Assembly: GCA_035651595.1 (NCBI GenBank)
Contig: DASRFJ010000167.1
Coordinates: 39,991 to 103,990, forward strand
Length of the DNA stretch: 64,000 nucleotides
DNA from: JAFARZ01 sp035651595
Lineage (GTDB): Bacteria; Actinomycetota; Actinomycetes; Streptosporangiales; Streptosporangiaceae
Direction: 5' to 3'
The notes beneath the pieces were generated by a model. The model worked only from the letters and a program-made list of their open reading frames with translations, did no database searches and was not told the origin of the DNA. Position 1 is the stretch's first letter. The number at the start of each line of letters is the position of its first letter. Shown one piece after another: positions 40,517-49,959 of the stretch. Made by a program: the position numbers and the translations under genes.

Positions 40517-40519
40517 GCG

Positions 40520-40602
40520 GAGGGGCGCGGCGATGCCTGGACCGAGGAGCGAGCGACGTAGTCGTGAGCGACGAGGGAAGGCATTGCCTCGAGGCGCCCC
40601 TC
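40520..40602 (+). repeat. inverted repeat with GAGCGA-type motifs between the SNF2 and SWIM genes
   Basis: GAGGGGCGC with ATGCCT on the left and GGCATT with GCGCCCCTC on the right are complementary. The loop contains GAGCGAGCGACG and GTGAGCGACGAG. It could act as an attenuator between cotranscribed genes or be a repeat element; the sequence cannot decide. Confidence 0.5.
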
Positions 40603-40624
40603 AGCGAACGAGCGAGGAAACACA

Positions 40625-41452
40625 GTGAGTGACTGGCGGGACTGGGGGCCCTCGCGGCCGGTGCGGGTCGACGGGGGCGTGCGCGCGAAGAGCAAGCGGG
40701 GGGCCATCGGCGAGCGGTGGTGGTCGCGGCGGTTCATCGAGGTGCTCGAGTCGTACGGGATGAGCGGCCGGCTGGCGCGGGGCCGCTCCTACGCCAGGGC
40801 CGGGCAGGTGCTGGAGTTCAGCCTGACCCAGGCGATGGTGACCGCGACCGTGCAAGGCTCCCGGCCGCGGCCGTACCAGGTGCACATCGGGGTGCTGCCG
40901 CTGACCACGCCGCAGTGGGTCCGGGTCGAGGAGCAACTCGCCGGCCAGGCGCTGTTCCGCGCCAAGCTGCTGGCCGGGGAGATGCCGCGGGAGATCGAGG
41001 AGGTCTTCGACGAGTGCGGCACGTCGCTGTTCCCGTCCCGGGCCGAGGACATGGACATGCGGTGCAGCTGCCCGGACTGGGAGGTGCCGTGCAAGCACCT
41101 GGCCGCCGTCTGCTACGTGCTCGCCGAGGCGTTCGACGCGGACCCGTTCCAGATGCTGGCGTGGCGTGGCAAGGGACGCGAGGAACTGCTCGGCGCGCTG
41201 CGGCGCGAACCGGCGCCAGGCGCGCTGGCGGCGCCGGAGGTCACCGCACCGCCGCTGGCCGAATGCCTGGACCGCTACTGGGCGGCCGGGCTGAGCCCGG
41301 GCCGGCTGCGCGCGCTGTCCGCCACCGTGGCCCCGGCAACCGCGCCCGACCTGCTACTGCGCATGTTCGAGCCGCCGCCGGTCCAGGTGCGCGGTAAGGA
41401 TCTGCTCGACGTGCTGCTGCCGGCCTACGAGCGCTTGGCGGCGGGCGACTGA
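40625..41452 (+). CDS. SWIM zinc-finger protein, partner of the SNF2 helicase
   Basis: The 275-residue product begins SDWRDWGPSRPVRVDGGVRAKSKRGAIGERWWSRRF and has a SWIM zinc finger near residues 140-160 (CSCPDWEVPCKHLAAVCYVLAE, with CxCx(n)CxH ligands). Such proteins sit directly after SNF2-family helicases in many actinomycetes and probably add DNA- or protein-binding to the helicase. The GTG at 40625 follows GAGGAAACACA. The C-terminal third is alpha-helical with an Ala/Pro-rich linker. A second, unrelated SWIM protein is at 44866. Confidence 0.88.
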   Translation: MSDWRDWGPSRPVRVDGGVRAKSKRGAIGERWWSRRFIEVLESYGMSGRLARGRSYARAGQVLEFSLTQAMVTATVQGSRPRPYQVHIGVLPLTTPQWVRVEEQLAGQALFRAKLLAGEMPREIEEVFDECGTSLFPSRAEDMDMRCSCPDWEVPCKHLAAVCYVLAEAFDADPFQMLAWRGKGREELLGALRREPAPGALAAPEVTAPPLAECLDRYWAAGLSPGRLRALSATVAPATAPDLLLRMFEPPPVQVRGKDLLDVLLPAYERLAAGD

Positions 41453-41473
41453 GAACTGCGGCCCTGTCCGCAT

Positions 41474-41563
41474 CAACGTGGTGGATTTTCCCATCGTGGT
41501 AGGTTGACCCTCGTAAACGAGGGTCGTGCCCCCACAAAGGGGTAATCCGACACGTTATTCGAG
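41474..41563 (-). repeat. dispersed nested-palindrome repeat, copy 4 (inverted)
   Basis: Read on the minus strand it starts CTCGAATAACGTG and matches copy 1 nearly base for base, with the same inner hairpin CCTCGTTTACGAGGGT and CCCCTTTGTGGGGGC. It lies between the SWIM gene and the secreted hydrolase gene. Confidence 0.75.
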
Positions 41564-41684
41564 CCATTCATGGGGCGGTGTAAGCGCATGTAGCCCTTGC
41601 GGGTCCGGCGGCGCGCATCCATCATGAAGGCACACAACTAATCAGTTTCTGCCTCGGTATGGGGAATTCGACGGGGGATGCTGG

Positions 41685-42611
41685 ATGGTGCTCAGGCGTG
41701 GACTTGCCGGAATCGTCGCGGCTGCCCTTCTCGGGTCGGCCTCGGTCTCGCTCCTGGCCCGGCCGGCCAGCGCCGCGACCGCGATGTCGTCCGTCGTCTG
41801 CAGCTCACCCTCGCATCCTGCCCTCGCGGTCAGGCTCACCCGTGACATTCAGGCGGCGCGGCGAGGCCGCGTGTCCACCGTCGCGGTGCGGATCGATGAC
41901 CCCGGTCTCGGGCTGAACTGCTGGCTCGACAGCTGGCAGCACTTCGACTCGGCCAGCGTGGTGAAGGTGACCATCCTCGGCGCGCTGCTCCGCAAGGCGC
42001 TCGACCAGCACCGCCACCTGAGCAGAACCGAGACCGCCAGGGCCACAGCGATGATCACCAGATCTGACAACGGCGCGGCATCCGCGCTCTGGGCTGAGCT
42101 GGGCAGGAATTACCTCCAGCACTTCCTGAACCTCGCCGGGATGAGGAGCACCCGCCTGGGCCCGGGCGGGTACTGGGGCCTGACCCAGATCACCGCGTCC
42201 GACCAGATGCTCCTGCTGCGGTTGCTGCTCAACAGCAACGCTGTGCTCAACACCGCCGCACGCAACTTCGCGCTGGGACTGATGGCCCGCGTCATCCCCT
42301 CACAGCGGTGGGGCGTTCCGGCGGGCGCGCCGACCAGCCTTACCGCCCACGTCAAGAATGGCTGGCTGCCGCTGGCCACGCATCAATGGCGAGTCCACAG
42401 CATGGGGTGCTTCACCGGCCGCGGCGGCGGTTACAGCATCGTCGTGCTGACGCAGGACGATCCGTCCATGGCATACGGCATCGCCACCATCGAGGGGATC
42501 GCGGAACGGATCAACCGCGACCTGAATCCCGGAGCCAGGCAGGTCGTCCCTCAGTCCGGAATCTCCCCGTCGTGGGGCACGCCCGACGAGTCCATCCCGG
42601 CGCTCAGATAG
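41685..42611 (+). CDS. secreted class A beta-lactamase-like serine hydrolase
   Basis: The 308-residue product has a Sec signal peptide (RRGLAGIVAAALLGSASVSLLARPASAA) and a serine-hydrolase domain with SASVVKV (SxxK, ~88), SDNGA (SxN, ~127) and VKNGW where the KTG box should be (~230). The glutamate region of class A enzymes is not clear. The first serine and lysine suggest acylation chemistry on a peptide or beta-lactam. KNG instead of KTG/KSG is uncommon, so it may be a peptidase or a non-lactamase relative. It is alone, facing away from the repeat at 41474. Confidence 0.8.
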   Translation: MVLRRGLAGIVAAALLGSASVSLLARPASAATAMSSVVCSSPSHPALAVRLTRDIQAARRGRVSTVAVRIDDPGLGLNCWLDSWQHFDSASVVKVTILGALLRKALDQHRHLSRTETARATAMITRSDNGAASALWAELGRNYLQHFLNLAGMRSTRLGPGGYWGLTQITASDQMLLLRLLLNSNAVLNTAARNFALGLMARVIPSQRWGVPAGAPTSLTAHVKNGWLPLATHQWRVHSMGCFTGRGGGYSIVVLTQDDPSMAYGIATIEGIAERINRDLNPGARQVVPQSGISPSWGTPDESIPALR

Positions 42612-44876
42612 GCACGCCGGGCGCGCACGGCCGCACAAGCTGTCGCGCCGCGATCGCGAGCTTGGTGGGACTCTTCCCGGCGGCCAGGTTGCGGATGCTT
42701 TCCGGCGGTTCAGGCAGCGAGATCACCGTGCCGGCCTCTCCGGCCAGCTCCAGGAGCAGATGCATGTTTGCGCACTTGACGGCTATGAGGCGGTCCGCCG
42801 AAGCGAATATCGTCGTGGCAATCAGCTGCGCCGAGGCCGGTTCGTGGGAGGCGCGCCGGAGCCCGTCTGCTACGCGAGTCACTTTGAACGCACCGTCGGC
42901 GAGGCCGGTTACGAGCGCTTCCGCGGCCAGGTTCTGGTCCAGCCGCCTGGCCCGCGCCGCCTGTGCCCAGGTGTCGGCGGCGGCGATGCGGACGTCCGCC
43001 TCCGGCGAGGCTAGCCCGGACAGCAGAGCAAGATGCCCGATCGGGCCTAGCCGCGCAGTTGACCGGGTCAGACCCATGACTGCCGCCGCCCCCGCGCCGG
43101 CCCGGCTCGCTCCGGGAACCAGGCAGTCGGACAGCGGCCGGAGCAGATGCGCCGCGGCGAGTTCCGGCTGGCAAGGGCACAGGAGGGGCCAGGAGGCGAC
43201 AGCGGCGATGTAACGGGAGTCATCCATCAACCCCCGGTCGTCCCGCAGCAGGTATGTGCCGCCGAGCGGATCGCGCAGGTCGGTGAGCAGCCGCCAGCAG
43301 CGTGATGCGTACTCGCCAGCCGATGGCGGCGGGCTCGTAACGCGGGCGAGGACGAGAGTGTGGCTCGGCCGGTAGTCCTGCAGATTCGGGCCGATGACCG
43401 CTTCCAGGCGAACGGGTGTGCTGCCCTCACAGTGTGCGCGACGCGCCATCGTCGCGGTAGCCGGATGGACGCTGGCCCACGCCGCCCAGAAGGACTCGTC
43501 CACCGGCGGCAGCCGCAGCAGCGCGATCTCCAGGTCATGCCGGGGCGGCTGGCCATCATGCCACGACGCTAGCCGGGTCAGCAGTGCGTCCGGGCTGACC
43601 GTACCGTCTGCCGCGGTCGGTTCGGCGAGCAGATGGCCGACCGGCCGTCCGCCGCTGATCAGGTCGCACGCCTCCAGGAAACGCGCACCGCAGATCCGGT
43701 TCATCTTCTCGGGCGGCCCAGGACGCCCGGCGGCTCCAGGGCTTTGTGCGTGCTCCCGGCAACCCGCCCAGGCGAGTGCCAGTCGAGCGATCTCGAGGCT
43801 GACGAGGCGGCCGCCGGACCAGTCCAGCCAGTCCGCGTCGGCGTCCGCGACCAGCGCCTCCGCGCGCCTCACCAGGGGAGCGCCGGCGGTCGCGCGCTCG
43901 GCCGCCGGGAGGTCGGCGAGGAAGACTGCCCCGGCCAGGGTGCGCTCGACCGCGAGCGGATCGCTCGCGTCCTCCATCAGCCGCGCGAACAGCTGGACCA
44001 GCTCAGCAAGATCCGTCACCGCCACCAGGCCGGCCGCAGCGGCTGGCGGTCCGGCCGCGGGGTTCGCCTCGACGGGGCGTGGGGCTGGGGCGGGTGCGAG
44101 CAGGCCCAGATCCGCGGCCTGGCCGGCGAGCGTAGCAGTCAGGCGCCCCGCGCGGTCCGCGATCACCGCACGCTCCGGTCCATCGGGTACACCGAGCTTG
44201 CGGATGAGATCGAGCGCCGACGCCTGGACGTCCGGGCGCTCGTGGCCGAATGCCTCGGTCACGATAGCCAGAGCCGCCGCGCGCACCGACGGCTCCGCAG
44301 TGGCGATCGTGCCGATCAGCTTCAGCTGTGCGATCGCGATGTTCTTCTGCGGGAACAGCAGCGCCGGCGGTGAGGCGGCGAGAAAGTCAGCCAGCGGCAG
44401 TGAGTTCGCCGCCAGCAGGCGAACGCATGCCTGCTGCCCGGCAATCACCCCGTGCTTGGAGTTCGCGGCCAGGAGGGCCAGGTACATTCCGGTGCGGGCG
44501 GCCACCACCCCGGGTCGGACCAGTACCCGTCCCGGAGGAGAAGGTCGGCGAACTCGGCCAGCCACGGTGGCCGGCGATCGGCGAGCACGCTGGCGAACAC
44601 GTCGAAGTGGCGGGCAGCGAACGTCCCCCACGACTCGCAATCGCGGACCGCCCGGTGTGCTGCCGCCACCCCCGCGGCCAGCGCTAGCCGGGCGGTGAGG
44701 AACGCCGCACCGCCGCGCGTCGCGGACCGCCCGGAAGCTGGGCCGTCGAAGAGGGGCCTGAGTGCCTTGGCGTACGCCTTGCGGTCCGCTTCTGTCGCAT
44801 CGCGGAGGAGGTCGCGGACCCGGGCCACATCGTCGTCCGTGATCGCCGCCGCAAGTTCACCGGGGTCAGCGTTCAT
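42604..44876 (-). pseudogene. DUF6493-like protein, frameshifted near 44500
   Basis: Two adjoining reading frames together look like one DUF6493-type protein. The first (44876 to ~44500) encodes MNADPGELAAAITDDDVARVRDLL ... DGYWSDPGWW and then a proline/tryptophan run-out to a stop. The second, in another frame, resumes with TGMYLALLAANSKHGVIAGQ and goes on for about 620 helical residues. The switch falls near GGGGTGGTGG, a base-run where a one-base insertion or deletion in the DNA, or in the read, would break the gene. The ATG overlaps the stop of the SWIM gene upstream. If the shift is a sequencing error, the intact protein is about 750 residues. Confidence 0.7.
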
Positions 44877-46236
44877 CGGAGCGCACCGCCATCCTGGCCA
44901 CGAGGACGTGCTTGCAGGGGCCGCGGGTGCCGCGGTGCTTGCCCCACCAGGGGCACGTGCAGATGTCGTGCGGGGTGGCGAACGTGACCCGGTGGTCGAC
45001 GTCGCCGCTGCGCACGGACGCGCCGTCGGCGTGCAGTGTGACCGCGCCGGACGCAGCCAGCGCTCGTGCGTCGGCCAAACGCGGGTGCAGCTTCTCCACT
45101 GCCGGGCCGAACGGCAGTTCCCGCCTGAAGAACGCCTGTTCCGCGACGTCGTATCCCACGTGGCCCGAGGCGGCTAGCCGGGTAAGAGCAACCATCGTAC
45201 GTTCGGTGCTCATGCCTGCCGCCGCGGAAAGCCCGCGGATATCGACGCGCGGCGACCAGGCGAGCAGGGCGCTCATCAGCTCGGCATCGGCGGTGACATC
45301 GTCGTCGGCGAGCGCCCCGAGCAGGGCACCCTCGCCGGAGAAGCCGCGGTGGCGCTCGGGGCTCAGCGTCAGTGTGAACCTCGCGGTGCCCAGGTCGAGC
45401 TCCCACGCGCTGGGGACGGGCGGCGTGTTAGCGTCCACCGCGGGGGAGTAGACGCGCAGGCCGCGAGCGAAGCGAAGCAGCGGGCCCAGCTCGGTGAGCC
45501 GCTGGGGACCGGTCAGGCAGGCCGCACCGGGACGCGGGGATGCGGTAAGCATGAGCGTCTTCCCAGCCGGGATCGCCCACAGCGGGCGGCCGGCGCGGCG
45601 TGGGATGCCGCGGATGAATCGCAGGGCATCTGCCTCGGCCAGTTCGGCGACCAGGTCCAGGCCGACGGACAGTGCCTGCACCTCGCCGAAACCCTTGAGC
45701 CAGCGGCCCGGTAGCGGCACTTTGCGTTCGGTGGCCGAACCTTGCATGGTCGTTACCGCGACCTCGTCAGTGCCCACGCTGAGCAGGACCGGGCCGCTCG
45801 CTACCGCTCCGGCGAGGGCAGCCCGCATGGGCTCGTTGAAGTCGACGTTCGTGGTACCGGAGGCTCGCGGTGCCTCGTCAAGAGCATCCGGCAGCAGGTC
45901 GAGCCTGGCATGCACGCCGCAGCAGCCGGAGAACGACTCGAACCTGAGCCGGTCCTCGTTGCTTGTCACCACCGGGTCGGCGAGGATCGCCGCGGTCACG
46001 CTCATCGGCGTGTAGTAGCGCGCCCTGGCGATCGCGGCGCAGGCAAGCATGCCTGCCGCCGCTGCGGCGGGCTGGGTGAGGAAGCCCTTGAAGAAGTACG
46101 GGTGGGAGGCCGGACCCTCGATTGTCACGCCGCCGCTGGTACCCAGCAGCAGCTCGCTGCCGTTGCCCTCCGCGCGGCGGACCTGTGACGGAATCGCGTA
46201 GCGATAGAGCAGCTCTGTTCCGGTCGGCTTAGCCAT
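44866..46236 (-). CDS. SWIM zinc-finger protein paired with a DUF6493-like gene
   Basis: The 456-residue product starts MAKPTGTELLYRYAIPSQV, has an alpha/beta body with VLLSVGTDEVAVTT, and ends in a SWIM finger, CTCPWWGKHRGTRGPCKHVL (CxCx(n)CxH) at ~430-450. Its stop is 11 bp past the start of the DUF6493-like gene, so the two are coupled. Similar SWIM / DUF6493 pairs occur in actinomycetes; their job is unknown, but the SWIM finger suggests DNA or protein binding. It is not related closely to the SNF2-linked SWIM protein at 40625. Confidence 0.85.
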   Translation of the reverse strand: MAKPTGTELLYRYAIPSQVRRAEGNGSELLLGTSGGVTIEGPASHPYFFKGFLTQPAAAAAGMLACAAIARARYYTPMSVTAAILADPVVTSNEDRLRFESFSGCCGVHARLDLLPDALDEAPRASGTTNVDFNEPMRAALAGAVASGPVLLSVGTDEVAVTTMQGSATERKVPLPGRWLKGFGEVQALSVGLDLVAELAEADALRFIRGIPRRAGRPLWAIPAGKTLMLTASPRPGAACLTGPQRLTELGPLLRFARGLRVYSPAVDANTPPVPSAWELDLGTARFTLTLSPERHRGFSGEGALLGALADDDVTADAELMSALLAWSPRVDIRGLSAAAGMSTERTMVALTRLAASGHVGYDVAEQAFFRRELPFGPAVEKLHPRLADARALAASGAVTLHADGASVRSGDVDHRVTFATPHDICTCPWWGKHRGTRGPCKHVLVARMAVRSDER

Positions 46237-46249
46237 AAGCCGAAATGTA

Positions 46250-47479
46250 CTAGTTCGTGGCGGGCGTCCAGACGCGGCGCATTGCCTCGGGCAGGCCCCA
46301 CCAGCCGAGCGCGGTCAGCCGGTCGTCCTCGTCGATGGCCCCGAGCACCTGCCACAGCGAGGTCACCGGCAGGAACAGGCCTTCCATGCCCAGCTCGTCG
46401 AACTCCTCCTCGTAGAGGTCGTCGTCGAAGTCCTCGTCCTCGCCGTCCTCGTCCTCGTCGTCCTCCTGGTCGGCGTCCTCCTCGAGGTCCGCCTCGTCGT
46501 CGGCCAGGTCATCCGGGTCGAAATCGCGCACGTATCCCGCGAGGTCGGCGGCGGACGCAGCGGTGCCGGGGCCGCCGTTGGTGAGCACGCTGATCGAGGC
46601 GAGCCAGTCGAAATGGTCGATGGCGCAGATCGCGGCGATGGCATTGTCGGTCTCGCCGAGCTCGCCGTCGTCGTCCAGGTCGCCGGGCGACCAGTCGTCG
46701 GTGCCCACCGGGGACGCCACGCCCGCGGCGAGCGTGAGCCACAGCTCCACGTCGTCGGCTGGCAGGTCCTTCGGCTCCAGGCCGCCGCACTCGATCAGCA
46801 GCTCGCCCGGCCAGCCGGGACGGCCGATGGCCTCACGGAGGCGGGCCGCGGCGGCGCGCAGCTCCGCCTGGGGCAGCGGGCGATCGCCGGCCTGCGCGAG
46901 CAGCGTCTCGAGCGCGCTCAGCGCCTCCGCGTCGGCCGCGTCCCACTCGGCGAGGAACTCCTCGTCCTTCTCGTCCAGCAAGATGGTCATCGGGACGCGG
47001 CCGTCCGGCAGCGGCGAGGTCATCCAGCGCTCCTGGATCTCCAGGTAGGCACGCCGGGCGCTCTGGTCGCCGGCCACCAGCCGGTCGGCGTCGATCTCCC
47101 CGGCCGCGAGCCGCTCCTCCAGGTGCCCGACGAGCCGCACGTGCATCTCCGCGGCGAGCTGGCTGCGCTCGGACGCGTCGTCCCAGACGTGCAGGCCGAT
47201 GATCCCGTTCGGCTCCGTGCCGGTCGCCTCCAGCCAGCCGCGCACGTCGCCGACCGTGGCGTCCCCGTCGTCGATCAGCTGGAGGATGTTCTCCGCCGAT
47301 GTCCAGAACGCGGCCGACAGCGGATTTCCGGCGGCCAGCATGCCGCGCCGGAGCCCCGGCAGCGAGGCCAGGGCCTCAGAAGCCGGCACCGATAGCAGCG
47401 CGAGTCCGACATCTCGCCTGGTCAGTGCCGTAACCGGACGGTCTGCCAGTTCCGCGACGTGATCAGCATCAAGGTTCAC
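46250..47479 (-). CDS. acidic protein of unknown function
   Basis: The product of about 409 residues has a helical N-terminal half (VTALTRRDVGLALLSVP, GMLAAGNPLSAAFWTSAENIL) and a long acidic segment near residue 330 (EEDADQEDDEDEDGEDEDFDD). It ends in a short folded tail with TSLWQVLGAIDEDDRL. No family is recognised. The acidic stretch could be a flexible linker or bind cations or basic partners. The GTG at 47479 is taken because VNLDADHVAELA begins a helix as expected; a GTG ten codons upstream is possible, and neither has a good ribosome site. It runs in the same direction as serS, 43 bp downstream of it. Confidence 0.65.
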   Translation of the reverse strand: MNLDADHVAELADRPVTALTRRDVGLALLSVPASEALASLPGLRRGMLAAGNPLSAAFWTSAENILQLIDDGDATVGDVRGWLEATGTEPNGIIGLHVWDDASERSQLAAEMHVRLVGHLEERLAAGEIDADRLVAGDQSARRAYLEIQERWMTSPLPDGRVPMTILLDEKDEEFLAEWDAADAEALSALETLLAQAGDRPLPQAELRAAAARLREAIGRPGWPGELLIECGGLEPKDLPADDVELWLTLAAGVASPVGTDDWSPGDLDDDGELGETDNAIAAICAIDHFDWLASISVLTNGGPGTAASAADLAGYVRDFDPDDLADDEADLEEDADQEDDEDEDGEDEDFDDDLYEEEFDELGMEGLFLPVTSLWQVLGAIDEDDRLTALGWWGLPEAMRRVWTPATN

Positions 47480-47521
47480 GCAACGCAGCGTACGCCTGTT
47501 TGGCGCCACGTATGCGCGAGG

Positions 47522-48784
47522 CTACAGATGCTCGGCGCCGCCCAGGTACGGCCGGAGCACTTCGGGTACGCGCACCCGCTGGTCAGCGTCCTGGAAGTTC
47601 TCGATCAGCGCCGCGAGCAACCGCGGCGTGGCGATCGCGGTGTTGTTGAGCGTGTACGCGAACCGCACCTTCCCGTCGGCGTCCCGGTACCGCACGTTCG
47701 CGCGGCGCGCCTGCCAGTCGTGCAGCGACGAGCAGCTATGCGTCTCGCGGTAGGTGCCGAGCGACGGCAGCCACGTGTTGATGTCGTTCATCCGGTACTT
47801 GCCCGCGCCCATGTCGCCGGTGGAACACTCGACCACCTCGTAGGCGAGCCCGAGGCCCTGCAGCAGCTCCTCCGCGGTGCCGAGCAGCTGGGTGTGCCAG
47901 TGGTCGGATTCGGCGTCGTCGGCGGCGCAGATGACGAACTGCTCGACCTTCTCGAACTGGTGCACCCGCAGCAGCCCGCGCACGTCACGGCCCGCGCTGC
48001 CCGCCTCGCGGCGGAAGCACGGCGAGATGCCCGCGTACCGGACCGGCAGCTGCTTCAGGTCCAGGATCTCGTCGGAGTGGAACCCGACCAGCGCGACTTC
48101 CGCGGTGCCGGCCAGGTACAGGTCGTCGGCGGTGATCGAGTACGTCTCGTCGCGGTGCGCGGGGAACTGGCCGGTGCCGATCAGCGCCTGCTCCCGGACC
48201 AGCACCGGCACCGAGATCAGCGTGAAGTCCTTGTTGCTGAGCGTGTCCAGCGCGTAGGAGAGCATCGCGCGTTCCAGCAGCACCGCCTGCCCGGTCAGCG
48301 CGTAGGCGCGCTCGCCGGCCACCTTGCGCGCCCGGCCGAAGTCCGCCCAGCCGCGCCTTTCGAGCAACTCGACATGGTCAAGCGGCGTGAAGCCGAACTC
48401 CGGCGGTGTCCCGTGCGTCCTGATCACCACGTTCGCGGACTCGTCCGGGCCGACCGGGGAGTCCTTCGACGGGATCGTGGGGGTCATCAGCAGCAGGTCG
48501 GTGAGCTTGCCGTTCGTCTCGCCGAGCTGCTCGCGCAGCGACCTCATGTGCTCGTCGAGCGCCGCCGACTCGGCGCGCAGCGCCGTCCGCCGCGCCTCGT
48601 CGGCCTTGGCGAACTCCTTGGCGGAGCTCTTCTTCTTGGCCTGGGCCTGATCCAGCTCATGCTGGAGACTGCGGGTCTGGGCGTCGAGCTTCAGCAGCTC
48701 GTCGACATCCAGGTTGATGCCCTTCACCCGGACCGCGTCCTTCACCGCGTCCGGATTTTCCCTAATGAACCGCTTGTCCAGCAT
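47522..48784 (-). CDS. serS: seryl-tRNA synthetase
   Basis: The 420-residue product has the N-terminal coiled-coil arm (LQHELDQAQAKKKSSAKEF ... ESAALDEHMRSLREQL) that grips the long arm of tRNA-Ser, then the class II core: motif 2 FRREAGSAGRDVRGLLRVHQFEKVEQF and motif 3 NNTAIATPRLLAALIENFQ. It charges tRNA-Ser. ATG at 48784 (MLDKRFIRENPD) matches family starts; an in-frame ATG four codons upstream (48796) is equally possible. The 680-bp region before it contains repeats rather than a gene. Confidence 0.97.
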   Translation of the reverse strand: MLDKRFIRENPDAVKDAVRVKGINLDVDELLKLDAQTRSLQHELDQAQAKKKSSAKEFAKADEARRTALRAESAALDEHMRSLREQLGETNGKLTDLLLMTPTIPSKDSPVGPDESANVVIRTHGTPPEFGFTPLDHVELLERRGWADFGRARKVAGERAYALTGQAVLLERAMLSYALDTLSNKDFTLISVPVLVREQALIGTGQFPAHRDETYSITADDLYLAGTAEVALVGFHSDEILDLKQLPVRYAGISPCFRREAGSAGRDVRGLLRVHQFEKVEQFVICAADDAESDHWHTQLLGTAEELLQGLGLAYEVVECSTGDMGAGKYRMNDINTWLPSLGTYRETHSCSSLHDWQARRANVRYRDADGKVRFAYTLNNTAIATPRLLAALIENFQDADQRVRVPEVLRPYLGGAEHL

Positions 48785-48982
48785 TCCTGCCGTCATCCTT
48801 AGCCCACGCGTTTGCCCAGAACCGCCACGGAAACGCTACCAGCACCGGCCCCGCTCTCGACGTCGATTACTATGCGTCGCCGTACGGGTACCCTTTGTCC
48901 GTGTCGGCGCGTTCGCCCCGCCGGGCGCCCGCTATGCCCCAGTCTGGGCGATGTGCCGTGGGCGCGGACAGCGGGCCCGAAA

Positions 48983-49350
48983 GATTGCGGACAGTTCCCC
49001 TTCCCGTTTCGGACCTCGTTGGCTTATTCCGGGGTTTGCCCGGGTCGCTGGCTGCCCGGTGGGCCGGCGGCTGGCTTGATGGGCCTCGATAGCGTGGTGG
49101 TTTTCCCCTTTGTGGTAGCGGGACCCCTGTTCACGGGGGCTGGTCTTCCACGATGGGGAAATCTTCCACGTTGCTGGCGGACTGCGGGTGCGCTCCTGTC
49201 CCGGTAGCCGCACGCTGCACTCCAGGCACAGGCTGCGCGCACCCGGCCAGACCCGGCGGCCAGACCCGGCGGCCAGGCCCAGCGGCCGGCACGGGCCATG
49301 CCTGCGCATTCGCCAACAGAGTCCAAACTGGGAGGGTAACTGTCCGCAAT
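48983..49350 (+). repeat. split copy of the 16.4-kb hairpin, enclosing dispersed repeat copy 5
   Basis: GATTGCGGACAGTTCCCC at 48983-49000 and GGGTAACTGTCCGCAAT at 49334-49350 match the two arms of the hairpin at 16431-16479 with a few changes. The ~330 bp between them contain dispersed repeat copy 5, GC-rich direct repeats (ACCCGGCGGCCAG twice near 49250-49280) and no convincing gene. It looks like a hairpin element opened by later insertion. Confidence 0.6.
49092..49172 (+). repeat. dispersed nested-palindrome repeat, copy 5
   Basis: Starts GCGTGGTGGTTTTCCCCTTT and ends AAATCTTCCACGTTGCTGG; the inner stem is ACCCCTG / CGGGGGC. Most diverged of the five copies, in the same orientation as copy 1, and nested inside the split hairpin. 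Confidence 0.7.
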
Positions 49351-49461
49351 AATCGGCGCACTCGACGGGGCGCCCGGAATATGCGGAAATATCGGGCCCG
49401 AAGGCGGCTCCGGGGTAGCGGGAAGCGCGGATACAGTGGTCCGTGAGGGGGTCGCGACCAG

Positions 49462-49959
49462 GTGCTGATAACGAACCACGTCTTGTCGGGCGCGCTGATC
49501 GGAGCGCTGGTGCGCCGGCCAGGCCCGGCGTTCGCGATCGGGGTGGCCTCGCACTTCGCGCTCGACGCGGTGCCGCACTGGGGCGACTGGCCGAACCGCA
49601 AGAGGTTCATGCAGGTTGCAACCCGCGACGGCCTGGCCGGCCTCGCGGCGATCGGCGTGCTGGCGGCCGTGTCCCGGCCCGAACAGCGGCTGTCGGTCAT
49701 CGCCGGCATGGCTGGTGCGGCACTGCCGGACATCGACAAGCCGACGATCGAGTGGCTGGGGCGATCGCCATGGCCGGCGTCGGTGAACCGCTTTCACTCC
49801 GCGATACAGGACGAGACGTACGACAGGTCCCGCCGGGAGATCACGACGATGGGCGTGCTTGCCGCCGTGAGCCTGCTGGCCGTGCGCATGCCGGGCCGCG
49901 CTGTCACGAGCCGTCGGGCAGCGGGTACCGCAACCCGACGAGGGCGGCCAGGTCGCTGA
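49462..49959 (+). CDS. membrane-associated metal-dependent hydrolase-like protein (YdjM-like)
   Basis: The 165-residue product has MLITNHVLSGALIGALVRRPG, then AIGVASHFALDAVPHWGDW, with a histidine followed by D-x-x-P-H-W-x-D, and GMAGAALPDIDKPTIEW. NH, SHFxLDxxPHW and LPDID are the recurrent patterns of YdjM/DUF457-type membrane proteins thought to bind a metal. Three helical segments are seen. The last ~50 residues are basic and overlap the 3' end of the converging TetR gene, so the true end may be a little earlier in function if not in sequence. Start: GTG at 49462. Confidence 0.65.
   Translation: MLITNHVLSGALIGALVRRPGPAFAIGVASHFALDAVPHWGDWPNRKRFMQVATRDGLAGLAAIGVLAAVSRPEQRLSVIAGMAGAALPDIDKPTIEWLGRSPWPASVNRFHSAIQDETYDRSRREITTMGVLAAVSLLAVRMPGRAVTSRRAAGTATRRGRPGR

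Noticed and set aside
46430..46500. Possible simple-sequence or CRISPR-like pattern
   Set aside because: It is a GAC/GAG-rich segment coding the acidic stretch of the 46250 protein; units are not evenly spaced.
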